From Clostridiales bacterium (GTDB lineage Bacteria; Bacillota; Clostridia; Christensenellales; Borkfalkiaceae), in NCBI GenBank assembly GCA_015069505.1, contig SVIL01000004.1, forward strand, positions 1-43,342: DNA of 43,342 bases. The letters are read 5' to 3'. Shown piece after piece: positions 7,811 through 16,707 of this stretch (its first letter is position 1; each line of letters starts with the position of its first letter). The notes below the pieces were generated by a model, which saw only the letters and a program-made list of their open reading frames with translations, made no database searches and was not told where the DNA came from. Both the position numbers and the translations under genes were made by a program.

Positions 7811-9037
7811 TTATATAACCCACTCGCCGTCCTTAAAGATAAGTATAGAACTGCCGTCCTCTTTTATACCGTGAACGTTTAGGTCGGGCGTACCTATCAT
7901 AAAGTCCACGTGTTCAACTGAATCGTTTACACCAAGGCTTTTAAGTTCTTTTACGCTTAACTTTTCCCCGTTATCGACAGTGGTTGGGTAACCCTTTCCA
8001 AGTGCTAAATGGCAACTTGCGTTTTCATCAAATAAGGTATTGTAGAATAAGATTTGGGATTTTGCTATGGGTGAGTTTTTGCCGATTAAAGCGACTTCGC
8101 CAAGGGATAGCGTGCCTTTGTCGGTATTTATAAGTTCTTTTAGAGTACCGTAACCTTTCTTTGCCGAAAATTCAACTATCTTGCCCTTTCTAAACTTAAA
8201 GCAAAACTCGTCGATAACTTGCCCGTTATAAGAGAGCGGAAGGGCAGAGTAAACAATGCCGTCAATCCTATCCTTGTGTGGTGCGGTAAAGACCTCTTCG
8301 GTGGGGATATTTGCAACGAAACCCACGCCGTCTTTTGCTAATTCTTTGGCGGAAAGCCACTTGTGATTATCCGCAAGCCCTACTTTTATATCCGTGCCGA
8401 GCGAGTTAGTAAAGTGCAAATACTTAAAGCGGTTGGCGTTCAAAAATTCCGCACGGCTTTCTAACTTGAAAATATGTGCCTGCCACTCTTTAACGGGGTC
8501 GTTTGAGTTTAGACGCATAGTTTTAATAATCTCGGCAAAAAGTTTGTTTTGTGGGTCAGCGTCGTTTGGAAAAACCTTTTCCGCCCAACCCTTGCTCGGC
8601 AGAGAAACCACACACCAACGAATACCGTTAGACATAACGCTATCAGAGAATTTTTTTAATGCTTTGCTTTTGGCTTTTTGTACTGCGAAAAGTTTTTCTG
8701 CGGGGATATCCTTAAACGCAAAGGGATCGTCGCTATCTATCGCTATATAACAAAAATTGTTTTCTACAAGATAGTTTTTACTATCCACAAACCATTTGGG
8801 TACTTCTTTAAGTGCGTCAACGCTTGCGTTTTCAAAGTTGATTTTATCCACGCTTTCGCACGACCAACGGATTTTAACGATTTTCGCACCGTGAAGGTAA
8901 GCCCTTTTGGCAAAAATTTCAGCGATATATGCGTTTTCAACGGGGCAAGCGATTTCTAAACCTTGATTTTTTTGTAGGTTTACGCCGATTTTTAGAACGA
9001 GGTCGGCGTACTTTGTCAAAATTTCAGTACTATACAT
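7811..9037 (-). CDS. Aminopeptidase, M29 family (AmpS-like)
   Basis: MYSTEILTKYADLVLKIGVNLQKNQGLEIACPVENAYIAEIFAKRAYLHGAK; GIPTEEVFTAPHKDRIDGIVYSALPLSYNGQVI; DFMIGTPDLNVHGIKEDG. Confidence 0.93.
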   Translation of the reverse strand: MYSTEILTKYADLVLKIGVNLQKNQGLEIACPVENAYIAEIFAKRAYLHGAKIVKIRWSCESVDKINFENASVDALKEVPKWFVDSKNYLVENNFCYIAIDSDDPFAFKDIPAEKLFAVQKAKSKALKKFSDSVMSNGIRWCVVSLPSKGWAEKVFPNDADPQNKLFAEIIKTMRLNSNDPVKEWQAHIFKLESRAEFLNANRFKYLHFTNSLGTDIKVGLADNHKWLSAKELAKDGVGFVANIPTEEVFTAPHKDRIDGIVYSALPLSYNGQVIDEFCFKFRKGKIVEFSAKKGYGTLKELINTDKGTLSLGEVALIGKNSPIAKSQILFYNTLFDENASCHLALGKGYPTTVDNGEKLSVKELKSLGVNDSVEHVDFMIGTPDLNVHGIKEDGSSILIFKDGEWVI

Positions 9038-9142
9038 AATATATCCTTTCAGTAAATTAATTCTTATTTGTATTTTACAAGTATTTTATAAATTCGTCAA
9101 GCGACAAATGGGAATAGTGAGTGCATAATTTATCGAAAAGTA

Positions 9143-9171
9143 TTGATTTTTAAGTCTTTTAAGTGTATAAT
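9143..9171 (+). promoter_or_regulatory. Sigma-A-type promoter of dxs
   Basis: TTGATT (9143-9148), 17-bp spacer, TATAAT (9166-9171). Confidence 0.85.
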
Positions 9172-9178
9172 AAAGAAT

Positions 9179-10972
9179 ATGTCGTTATTAGAGAGTATAA
9201 AAACTTCATCTGACTTAAAAAAACTAAGTATTGCCGAACTTAAAGACCTTGCCGAGGAGATAAGGCAACGCATTTTGACGGTCGCAACCGCTAACGGTGG
9301 ACATCTTGCTTCAAACCTTGGCGTAGTTGAAACGACCTTAGCAATACATTACGTTTTTGATTTGCCCACGGACAAACTTATATTTGACGTTGGGCATCAG
9401 TGCTATGCTCATAAAATGCTTTCGGGTAGAAACGAAAGATTTGATTCTATCCGTCAAGGCGGTGGATTATCGGGTTTTCCGAATAAGGACGAAAGCGACT
9501 ATGACGTTTTCACCGTAGGACACGCAGGTACTTCTATAGCCCAAGGGCTTGGCGTATGTTCGGCAAGGGATGCTAACGACGAGGACTACTTCGTTTTGAC
9601 TTTGGTTGGTGACGGTTCTTTTATAAACGGGCTTAATTTAGAAGCCTTTTACGCAAAAACGTTTAAGCCCAAAAAGTTCGTCATTATTCTAAACGATAAC
9701 GGGATGTCGATTTCCAAAAACAAAAACGGGCTTTATAACTTTATATCCAAGAAGACTATCAGAAAGGGATATATAAAGAGTAAAGGGTTTATTAAAAAGG
9801 TATTTAAAAATTCGTTCGTCACTAAAATTTTGAGAAAGTTTAGGGGCGGGCTTAAACGACTGTTTAACCGCAATAATTATATAGAAAGTTTTGGCTTTAA
9901 GTACGTTGGATTAATCAATGGCAACGATATTGAAGATATGGTTGAGATATTGAAAGACGTTAAAAACGCCACCGACAACAAGGCTGTGTTCTTGCACGTT
10001 AAGACCACCAAGGGCAAGGGGTATAACGAGGCGGAAGAAAACGCTTCTATGTACCACGGCGTTGGTAAAGACCTTAAAGTTCAAGGCGGTGCTTTCTCGA
10101 AAGTCGTTGGCGAAACCATCTCTAAAATTATAGAGGGCGACAAGAGAGTCGTGGCTATAACCGCAGGTATGAAGGACGGCACGGGACTTAAAGTTGTTGA
10201 AGAAAATCATAAGGATAACTTCTATGACGTGGGCATTGCCGAAGAATACGCGGTTACTTTTGCGGGTGGGCTTGCTAAGGGCGGGCTTAAACCTATCGTT
10301 TGTATGTACTCTACCTTTTTGCAACGTTCGTACGACGAGATTATGCACGACGTATGCTTGCAAAATTTACCCGTAGTGTTCTGCGTGGATAGAGCGGGGT
10401 TCGTAGGTGCGGACGGTGCTACGCATCAAGGCGTGTATGATTTAAGTTACGCTTCACATTTGCCCAACCTAACCATTTTAGCCCCCACAACCAAGGAAGA
10501 AACTGAACAGGCTATCGAGTACGCTTTGTCAAAATCTTCGCCCGTGCTTATAAGATACCCTAACGATAAGACCATTGAAAGTAGAGAGTTCGTACCGTTT
10601 GAAAACGGTTGGGAAGAACTATCAGACGGCTCTGACACAGTAATTCTTGCGGTGGGACCACGTGCGGTTAATATAGGCAGAAAGGTTTTGTTAAAGACGG
10701 ATAAAAGCGTGGGGCTGTACTCGGCAAGGACGGTTAAACCTCTTGATGAAGCCGTGCTTAATAAGATTGCTGATAAGAAGATAATTACCATAGAGGAAAA
10801 CTGTATATCGGGTGGGTTTGGTGACGCAGTTATGCGGTATTACGCTTTGAAAAAAATAAACGCAAGCGTTATGCCTTTCGGTGCAAAAATCGGATTTACC
10901 GAACATTGCAGTATTGACGAACAGTTTAAGTTGAACGGGATTACCGTTGACGAGATACTAAAAGAACTTTGA
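9179..10972 (+). CDS. dxs: 1-deoxy-D-xylulose-5-phosphate synthase
   Basis: GHQCYAHKMLSGR, LTLVGDGSFINGLNLEA, DVGIAEEYAVTFAGGLAKGG, HQGVYDLSY. Start reassigned to 9179 because the ORF-track start (9143) lies in the promoter. Confidence 0.95.
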   Translation: MSLLESIKTSSDLKKLSIAELKDLAEEIRQRILTVATANGGHLASNLGVVETTLAIHYVFDLPTDKLIFDVGHQCYAHKMLSGRNERFDSIRQGGGLSGFPNKDESDYDVFTVGHAGTSIAQGLGVCSARDANDEDYFVLTLVGDGSFINGLNLEAFYAKTFKPKKFVIILNDNGMSISKNKNGLYNFISKKTIRKGYIKSKGFIKKVFKNSFVTKILRKFRGGLKRLFNRNNYIESFGFKYVGLINGNDIEDMVEILKDVKNATDNKAVFLHVKTTKGKGYNEAEENASMYHGVGKDLKVQGGAFSKVVGETISKIIEGDKRVVAITAGMKDGTGLKVVEENHKDNFYDVGIAEEYAVTFAGGLAKGGLKPIVCMYSTFLQRSYDEIMHDVCLQNLPVVFCVDRAGFVGADGATHQGVYDLSYASHLPNLTILAPTTKEETEQAIEYALSKSSPVLIRYPNDKTIESREFVPFENGWEELSDGSDTVILAVGPRAVNIGRKVLLKTDKSVGLYSARTVKPLDEAVLNKIADKKIITIEENCISGGFGDAVMRYYALKKINASVMPFGAKIGFTEHCSIDEQFKLNGITVDEILKEL

Positions 10973-10979
10973 TAAAAAA

Positions 10980-11008
10980 ATACCGTTTGCGATTGCAAAC
11001 GGTATTTG
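10980..11008 (+). terminator. Intrinsic terminator after dxs (hairpin with A-rich/U-rich flanks)
   Basis: ATACCGTTTGC-GATT-GCAAACGGTATTTGATTT. Confidence 0.7.
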
Positions 11009-11024
11009 ATTTATGACGTTTTTA

Positions 11025-11300
11025 TTAGTTGAAAGAATCTTTATAAGCCTTGCCAAATTTGAAGATAGGTGTTTTAGAAGCAGCGATAGAAATCTTTTCG
11101 CCCGTTTTTGGGTTAAAGCCTTCTCTTGCATCTTTAGATTTTAGTTCAAAAGTTCCAAACCCTGAGATTTGAATCTTTTCGCCGTTGTTAAGGGCTTCGG
11201 TAATTGCATCGATAACGCTATCAAACACAACGTTTGCATCCTTCAAGGTTATTCCTGCTTTGTTGGCAACAACTCTAATTAATTCACTTTTATTCATCAT
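11025..11300 (-). CDS. hup: HU-family DNA-binding protein
   Basis: MNKSELIRVVANKAGITLKDANVVFDSVIDAITEALNNGEKIQISGFGTFELKSKDAREGFNPKTGEKI; RBS GGAGGAAATTATG. Confidence 0.97.
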   Translation of the reverse strand: MMNKSELIRVVANKAGITLKDANVVFDSVIDAITEALNNGEKIQISGFGTFELKSKDAREGFNPKTGEKISIAASKTPIFKFGKAYKDSFN

Positions 11301-11414
11301 AATTTCCTCCGAAAATATTATTAAAATTATTATACCATATAAAAAAAATATTTCAACCCCTTTTTAAATTTTTTTGTCAAAATATGCAAAAAAACATAAA
11401 AAAACTCTTGATAC

Positions 11415-11443
11415 TTGACTTTTTTACGGTTTTGTACTATTAT
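11415..11443 (+). promoter_or_regulatory. Sigma-A-type promoter
   Basis: TTGACT (11415-11420), 17-bp spacer, TATTAT (11438-11443). Confidence 0.8.
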
Positions 11444-11449
11444 TGCAGT

Positions 11450-12667
11450 ATGAATATTAAAGAAAGTAATCTAATCAACAAACTAAATCAATTATCCACC
11501 GATTACGCATCGAAAAAAAACTTACCCAAAGTAAAGTTTTACGGCGGAATTTACACTGAGATTTTGCAAAATATTATAACCGCTTATTATCCGTATTCAA
11601 AGGTTTGTCTTTTGGCGAGTGAGCGAACCTACCTTAAATACGGCAAAAACTTTTCGGGTGCGGTTAAAGGTGCGGGCGGACGGTTTGTTGGCATAACTTT
11701 GGACGTTTTGGGGCTAAGCGATATAGACGATGTTGCACCTCTGTTTAATCTGCCTGACGACGTAAGGATTATCGCAGTCTGCGATAAAGAACTTTTGGGT
11801 GTTGCCACTTATTTTGCCACCATACGCTCTTTGACGGTTATCTACGTTCCGTTTACGCTTGATTTATCCGTCGTTTATTCGCCCAAATTTAACTTAAAGA
11901 ACGGCGACGTGGTGGATAGGGTTAAACTTTCAGCCGAAAAGATAGTTATTTTGGATAATAATCTTATCGACGCTAAAACTATACCATCTACTTATTCGTT
12001 GGTTATAAGCGGACTCGTTTCGCTTGCCGATTATAGAATTTACACTACGGCTAACAAGATTAAACCAGATAAAGATTGTTACCTCTTAGCAAAAACTTGC
12101 GTAAACAAGGCGTACGGTGTTATCAAGGAAAAGCCGTCGGATAGGGCGGGTGTGCTAATGGAAGCCTCCTGTGGGTTTGGTATCGCAAACGCCGTCACGG
12201 GCGGTACGCTTAACGATTTTTCTGCGGTGGAACAGGCGTGTAGGCTGATTAAAAGTGAGAATAGAATACTTTTAAGCGAAAAGATTTTGGGGCTTTATTC
12301 GGTCGGGTTTAGTAGCGATAAGGATTTGTTGTTTACGCACGACTATCTTAAACGTTGTGAACACGTTTCGGATAAAACGGGCTACAACTTGTCGCAAATT
12401 GCCTCTGGGTTAGAAAGTCAGTCCCGCACTTATAAAAAATACGAGGGCGGATTAAAAAGCGTTTGCGAAAAAATAGGGGTAGAGTCAAAAGAAAACCTTA
12501 AACTTTTTGCATCTATTAAAAACACCTATTCAAAACTCGGTGGGAAGGATTCTGCCGCTAATAGCGAAGATATTAAAAACGCCGTGTATTATTCGGGCGA
12601 TACACCCTTTTATTCTAACGGGCTTTCCTGTTTAAGAGAGATAGGGGTCTTGGAAAATATTTTTTAA
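11450..12667 (+). CDS. Divergent protein, possibly iron-ADH / glycerol-1-phosphate dehydrogenase-like (likely degenerate active site)
   Basis: Weak family resemblance in KIVILDNNLIDAKTIPSTYSLVISGLVSLADYRIYT and CGFGIANAVTGGTLNDFSAVEQA. Start reassigned to 11450 (MNIKESNL). Confidence 0.35.
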   Translation: MNIKESNLINKLNQLSTDYASKKNLPKVKFYGGIYTEILQNIITAYYPYSKVCLLASERTYLKYGKNFSGAVKGAGGRFVGITLDVLGLSDIDDVAPLFNLPDDVRIIAVCDKELLGVATYFATIRSLTVIYVPFTLDLSVVYSPKFNLKNGDVVDRVKLSAEKIVILDNNLIDAKTIPSTYSLVISGLVSLADYRIYTTANKIKPDKDCYLLAKTCVNKAYGVIKEKPSDRAGVLMEASCGFGIANAVTGGTLNDFSAVEQACRLIKSENRILLSEKILGLYSVGFSSDKDLLFTHDYLKRCEHVSDKTGYNLSQIASGLESQSRTYKKYEGGLKSVCEKIGVESKENLKLFASIKNTYSKLGGKDSAANSEDIKNAVYYSGDTPFYSNGLSCLREIGVLENIF

Positions 12668-12696
12668 TCGGTATATATCTTATATTTATTGTCAAT

Positions 12697-12727
12697 ACTC
12701 TCCTTGCAAAAGCAGGGGGAGTTTTTT
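12697..12727 (+). terminator. Terminator-like hairpin incorporating the Shine-Dalgarno of the next gene
   Basis: ACTCTCCTTGC-AAAA-GCAGGGGGAGT then T-tract directly abutting ATG 12728. Confidence 0.7.
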
Positions 12728-13141
12728 ATGTTCAAAAAGTTGTGCTGTGTTGCAGTATGTATGGTGCTTGCGGGGTATTTGGCTATCTCGTACCGAACGC
12801 CTATCTTTGAAAGGTATTCGGATACTTTTACAGTCTATCTAAATTCCCCGTCCTCGCTCTCTACCGAGATAGCCGTGGACAGGTGGGATTTCCTTACGTT
12901 AAATAAAGTGTATGGCGAAAGTTTTGTGACGAACGCTGAGTTTGACCTTCAAAAACTCATCGACGATTTTTCCGCAAAGTTGGTGTTGACCGAAAGCGGT
13001 GGTGGAGTGATAAACTATTATTTTTATTCACCTATGATAAAGTATAAAAAATCCATCAAAAACCAAGCGGTGAATTTGCACGTAGCCTATCGTGGCGAGG
13101 TGTTAACGATAGGTTCGCCGATAATTTTTGGAAGTTTTTAA
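12728..13141 (+). CDS. Secreted protein, YwmB-like C-terminal region
   Basis: Signal peptide MFKKLCCVAVCMVLAGYLAIS. The tail NLHVAYRGEVLTIGSPIIFGSF resembles the YwmB terminus; next gene is SpoIIQ-like as in many sporeformers. Confidence 0.4.
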   Translation: MFKKLCCVAVCMVLAGYLAISYRTPIFERYSDTFTVYLNSPSSLSTEIAVDRWDFLTLNKVYGESFVTNAEFDLQKLIDDFSAKLVLTESGGGVINYYFYSPMIKYKKSIKNQAVNLHVAYRGEVLTIGSPIIFGSF

Positions 13142-13213
13142 TATTTATACGTATAAAAAAATTTTTAGAGGGAATACATAGAGAAACAAAAATTTTTTAG
13201 GAGAAACAAAAAA

Positions 13214-13864
13214 ATGAAAAAAACACAAAAATTTTCTGAGTTTATCAAACGCAACTCTGCGTATTTCGTGCTTGCACTATGTATTATCGCAGTCGGGCTT
13301 TCTATAACCTTTGCGGTTATCAACGCCCCTAATCTTTCCGAGAACGGAAGCGGTGCTATCGACGTAGTTGACCCGACCCCCGAAGGTCCGTCAGACCCCG
13401 TTGTTGACCCTACGCCATCAGAACCAAGCACGCCCGTGGTAGAGACAATTACCTTTATTATGCCCGTTGCAAGCCCCGAAAGGACGAGTGTTTATTCGGA
13501 TACGTTGGTTTTTAACGGTACGTTAGGTAGGTATTCATCGCACAGCGGTATTGACTTTTTTGCGGATGAGGGTACGCCCGTTTACGCCGTTTACGGCGGT
13601 GTTATCGAGTCGGTTACTAACGACGTGATAAAGGGCGTAACGGTAATTATAGACCACGGAAAGGGGCTAAAAACCTTATATAACTCTTTGGCGGACGGCA
13701 TAGAAATTGAGGTCGGACAAGTGGTTGCAAAAGGGGATATTATAGGCGAAGTTTCAACCTCTAATCGTCAAGAATATAAGGACGGGGCACACTTGCACTT
13801 TGAAGTTTTTGAAAACGGTGAGTCGATAGACCCGGTAAAATATTTGACCATAGACGAAAAATAA
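13214..13864 (+). CDS. M23/LytM-family peptidase with one TM segment, SpoIIQ-like
   Basis: N-terminal TM; SHSGIDFFADEGTPVYAVYGGVIESV, VTVIIDHGKGLKTLYNSL, HLHFEVFENGESIDPVKYL. Confidence 0.75.
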   Translation: MKKTQKFSEFIKRNSAYFVLALCIIAVGLSITFAVINAPNLSENGSGAIDVVDPTPEGPSDPVVDPTPSEPSTPVVETITFIMPVASPERTSVYSDTLVFNGTLGRYSSHSGIDFFADEGTPVYAVYGGVIESVTNDVIKGVTVIIDHGKGLKTLYNSLADGIEIEVGQVVAKGDIIGEVSTSNRQEYKDGAHLHFEVFENGESIDPVKYLTIDEK

Positions 13865-13891
13865 ATATAGTATTATCATATAACTAAAAGG

Positions 13892-13934
13892 CTCTGAATA
13901 AATTTGTACTAAAACATTTATTCGGAGTTTTTTT
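13892..13934 (+). terminator. Terminator-like hairpin incorporating the Shine-Dalgarno of the next gene
   Basis: CTCTGAATAAAT-(12 nt)-ATTTATTCGGAG-TTTTTTT directly abutting ATG 13935. Confidence 0.75.
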
Positions 13935-15389
13935 ATGCGTAAATTAAGTTTTGTGTTGTGCGTAGTACTTTGTCTATCCGTTTTTACCAACGTTTCTTGT
14001 AAAAGAAACGAGGATAAGATAACATTTTACGACATTGAGTTTACTTTATCGGATGATTACGTTTTAAGCGGTAGAGAGTGCGTAACCTTTTATAACGGCA
14101 CGGACAAGGCGTTTGAGGAACTTAAATTCAACATCTTTGGCAATGCGTTTAGAAAGGGTGCGACTTTCAACCCCGTATCCACCCAGTATCAAATATCTGC
14201 CTACCCCAACGGGCTTTCGTACGGTGAGATGAGCGTCAGCGAGGTGCTTGTGGGTGAGCGAAATTTAGAGTTTAATATTTGCGGTGTGGATAAAAATATT
14301 CTATCCGTAAAACTGCCTGAAGTGGTTTTCCCGAACGAGAGCGTGTGCGTTGAGATTAGTTATACCCTTAAACTTGCAAACGTGGTTGCAAGAACGGGGT
14401 ATAACGACAGCACTATAAACTTAGCCTCTTTTTACCCTATACTTTGCGGGATAGACGAGAACGGGTTTTACGAGTGCGTTTATTATTCGACGGGCGACCC
14501 GTTTTTTAGCGACGTTGCCGATTATAGGGTCACCGCTACCGTAAACGAAAATTTAGTTATTGCGTCTGCGGGGAAGGTGGAAAGTAGCGTTGTAAAAGAC
14601 CAAAAAATAACTTCTACTTATTCTTTAAAAAAGGCACGGTCGTTCGCAATGGTACTGTCAAGTGGGTTTGAGTGCGTTACCTCAACAGAAACGGGTACGG
14701 AAATCAACTATTATTACTATGACGATTCTTTTCCGCAAGAAAGCCTTGATTACGCTATAAAGAGCGTAAGACTGTTTGAAGATAAGTTTGGGGATTATCC
14801 GTACCCCACTTATACGGTGGTGCAGACCGAGTTCGTGCAAGGGGGTATGGAATTTCCGACCTTGGTTATGATAAGCGACGAACTTGAAAAAGATAGTTAC
14901 GGCGAGGTTATCGTACACGAAACGGCACATCAATGGTGGCAAAGCGTGGTCGGGAACAACGAGATTGAGTTTGGGTTTTTAGACGAGGGGTTAGCCGAGT
15001 ATTCGGTGGTCGTGTTTTACGAAAATTATCCCGAGTACGGCTTGACGAGAGAGAAGATGATAAAGTCCTCAGAGGATACGTATAAGGTGTTTTGCTCGGT
15101 TTACGATAAACTTTTCGGCTCTGTTAATACCGTTATGCTTAGACCGATAAAAGACTTTACCAGCGAATACGAGTACGTAAACCTATCATACGTTAAGCCG
15201 TGCATTATGTACGACTATTTAAGGCGGACGGTAGGGGATAAGACCTTTTTCGGCGGGCTAAAAAAGTACTATACCGACTACGCGTTTTCTAACGCTAAGC
15301 CCGACGATTTGGTAGGTACCTTTGAAAAGTTAGGGGCGGGCACTAACGGATTTTTTGATAGTTTTTTCACGGGGAAGGTCATAATCTAA
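13935..15389 (+). CDS. M1-family metallopeptidase, lipoprotein
   Basis: Lipobox-like VFTNVSC; HEXXH (VHETAHQWWQ) and downstream GFLDEGLAEY glutamate; GGMEFPTLVM. Confidence 0.9.
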   Translation: MRKLSFVLCVVLCLSVFTNVSCKRNEDKITFYDIEFTLSDDYVLSGRECVTFYNGTDKAFEELKFNIFGNAFRKGATFNPVSTQYQISAYPNGLSYGEMSVSEVLVGERNLEFNICGVDKNILSVKLPEVVFPNESVCVEISYTLKLANVVARTGYNDSTINLASFYPILCGIDENGFYECVYYSTGDPFFSDVADYRVTATVNENLVIASAGKVESSVVKDQKITSTYSLKKARSFAMVLSSGFECVTSTETGTEINYYYYDDSFPQESLDYAIKSVRLFEDKFGDYPYPTYTVVQTEFVQGGMEFPTLVMISDELEKDSYGEVIVHETAHQWWQSVVGNNEIEFGFLDEGLAEYSVVVFYENYPEYGLTREKMIKSSEDTYKVFCSVYDKLFGSVNTVMLRPIKDFTSEYEYVNLSYVKPCIMYDYLRRTVGDKTFFGGLKKYYTDYAFSNAKPDDLVGTFEKLGAGTNGFFDSFFTGKVII

Positions 15390-15440
15390 GCGATAAATAA
15401 AAAAATATTCATATAAACCCTTTAAAATAAACTTTATTTA

Positions 15441-15469
15441 TTGACAAAGCTTTGTTAAAATGTTAAAAT
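15441..15469 (+). promoter_or_regulatory. Sigma-A promoter
   Basis: TTGACA, 17 bp, TAAAAT. Confidence 0.85.
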
Positions 15470-15513
15470 TGTAAAGCATAATGGCGGATAGTATGTCCGC
15501 ATAAGGAGTTTTT

Positions 15514-16608
15514 ATGAAGAAATTTTTGAAGATAGCGGTGCTTGCCGTGATTCTTGCGATATCCTGCATAGGTCTTATCGCTTGTAATTCCGGTGACCCC
15601 GCAGGTGCAGAGAAGGGCTTGGTGTACAAAGTTTTGACGGGTGACGATTATTATACCGTTACGGGCTACGTTCAAGAGGACGGCAAAACAACCCTTGATC
15701 TTGGCGACTACAACAAGGACGGCGTAACTATCGGCAGAATTATGCCGGGTGCTTTCGACGGCAATGCAAAGCTTACTGAAATTATCGTTCCCGATACCGT
15801 AGTTAAGATTGACCAAGGTGCGTTCAAGGGTATGCAAAAACTTGAAAAGATAACCCTTCCGTTCATAGGTGAAACCGCAAATTCAGACCCGACTTACAAC
15901 AATTCGTCTTCTGACGATAAGTCGATCGATATGGAAAGGACTTTCGGATATATATTTGGCAAGGAAGAATATAATTACAGTATTAAACTTACCCAAAAGT
16001 ATAACGAAGCCGAAACGAGTGTTCAAGATTATTACGTTCCTATGACGCTTACTGAAGTTACCGTAAAGCCGAAGGTAGGAAGCAATTATAGTATTCCGAT
16101 GAACGCTTTTAGCGGAAATAGGTTGGTTAAGACGGTTGTTTTAACGGCGGACGTTGTTGGAATCGGCGAATACGCTTTTGAAAACTGCGTGGCTTTGGAA
16201 TCCGTGACGGGTATGACGGGTGTTAAAACCATTTACAAGTACGCATTTGCTAACACGAGTTCTTTTGATATAGACCTTGATACATTGACCGCATTAGAAG
16301 ACGTTAGAGAATACGCATTTACTAAATCGGGTATTCAAAACGTAGTTATGAACGACGGCGTAGCGTTCGGTAGTTACGTGTTTAAGGAAAGCGAAGTAAA
16401 GACGGTTACTTGTAATTTAGACGAAATCAAATACGGAACGTTCTACGGCTGCAAGAAACTTCAAACGGTAACGCTTAACTTTGCTAATACAAACATTAAA
16501 TCTTACGCATTTGCGTCCTTGCACGAAACCAAGGCTTTGAATATTACGGGTACTTACAATTCAGAAGCCAACGCATTTGCAGATACCAACTTAGCTAATA
16601 ACGATTAA
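15514..16608 (+). CDS. Leucine-rich-repeat (BspA-like, LRR_5) lipoprotein
   Basis: Lipobox SCIGLIAC; MPGAFDGNAKLTEIIVPDTVVKIDQGAFKGMQKLEKITLP, VVGIGEYAFENCVALESV repeats. Confidence 0.9.
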   Translation: MKKFLKIAVLAVILAISCIGLIACNSGDPAGAEKGLVYKVLTGDDYYTVTGYVQEDGKTTLDLGDYNKDGVTIGRIMPGAFDGNAKLTEIIVPDTVVKIDQGAFKGMQKLEKITLPFIGETANSDPTYNNSSSDDKSIDMERTFGYIFGKEEYNYSIKLTQKYNEAETSVQDYYVPMTLTEVTVKPKVGSNYSIPMNAFSGNRLVKTVVLTADVVGIGEYAFENCVALESVTGMTGVKTIYKYAFANTSSFDIDLDTLTALEDVREYAFTKSGIQNVVMNDGVAFGSYVFKESEVKTVTCNLDEIKYGTFYGCKKLQTVTLNFANTNIKSYAFASLHETKALNITGTYNSEANAFADTNLANND

Positions 16609-16622
16609 TTAAAATTACAAAC

Positions 16623-16656
16623 TTAAAAAGCCTTTCCAAAACGGAAAGGCTTTTTA
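16623..16656 (+). terminator. Intrinsic terminator for the LRR lipoprotein
   Basis: TTAAAAAGCCTTTCC-AAAAC-GGAAAGGCTTTTTAA. Confidence 0.9.
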
Positions 16657-16678
16657 AGTAAAATAACCGTCTAAAAAA

Positions 16679-16702
16679 ATCCGCACTAACTTAGTGCGGA
16701 TT
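16679..16702 (-). terminator. Intrinsic terminator for the minus-strand lipoprotein
   Basis: ATCCGCACTAA-C-TTAGTGCGGAT with a U-tract on the minus strand. Confidence 0.85.
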
Positions 16703-16707
16703 AATTT

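Noticed and set aside
8394-8959. Plus-strand ORFs opposite the M29 aminopeptidase
   Set aside because: Shadow ORFs without domains.
9721-9880. Lys/Phe/Arg-rich segment inside Dxs considered as an insertion or intein
   Set aside because: Length and position match the variable linker between the Dxs domains; frame is uninterrupted and total protein size is normal.
9911-10363. Minus-strand 150-aa ORF inside dxs
   Set aside because: Shadow of a highly conserved gene; composition not protein-like.
15484-15500. GCGGA-TAGTATG-TCCGC hairpin before the LRR lipoprotein considered as an SD-terminator element like the others
   Set aside because: SD (AAGGAG) is outside the stem and the stem is only 5 bp; not the same architecture.
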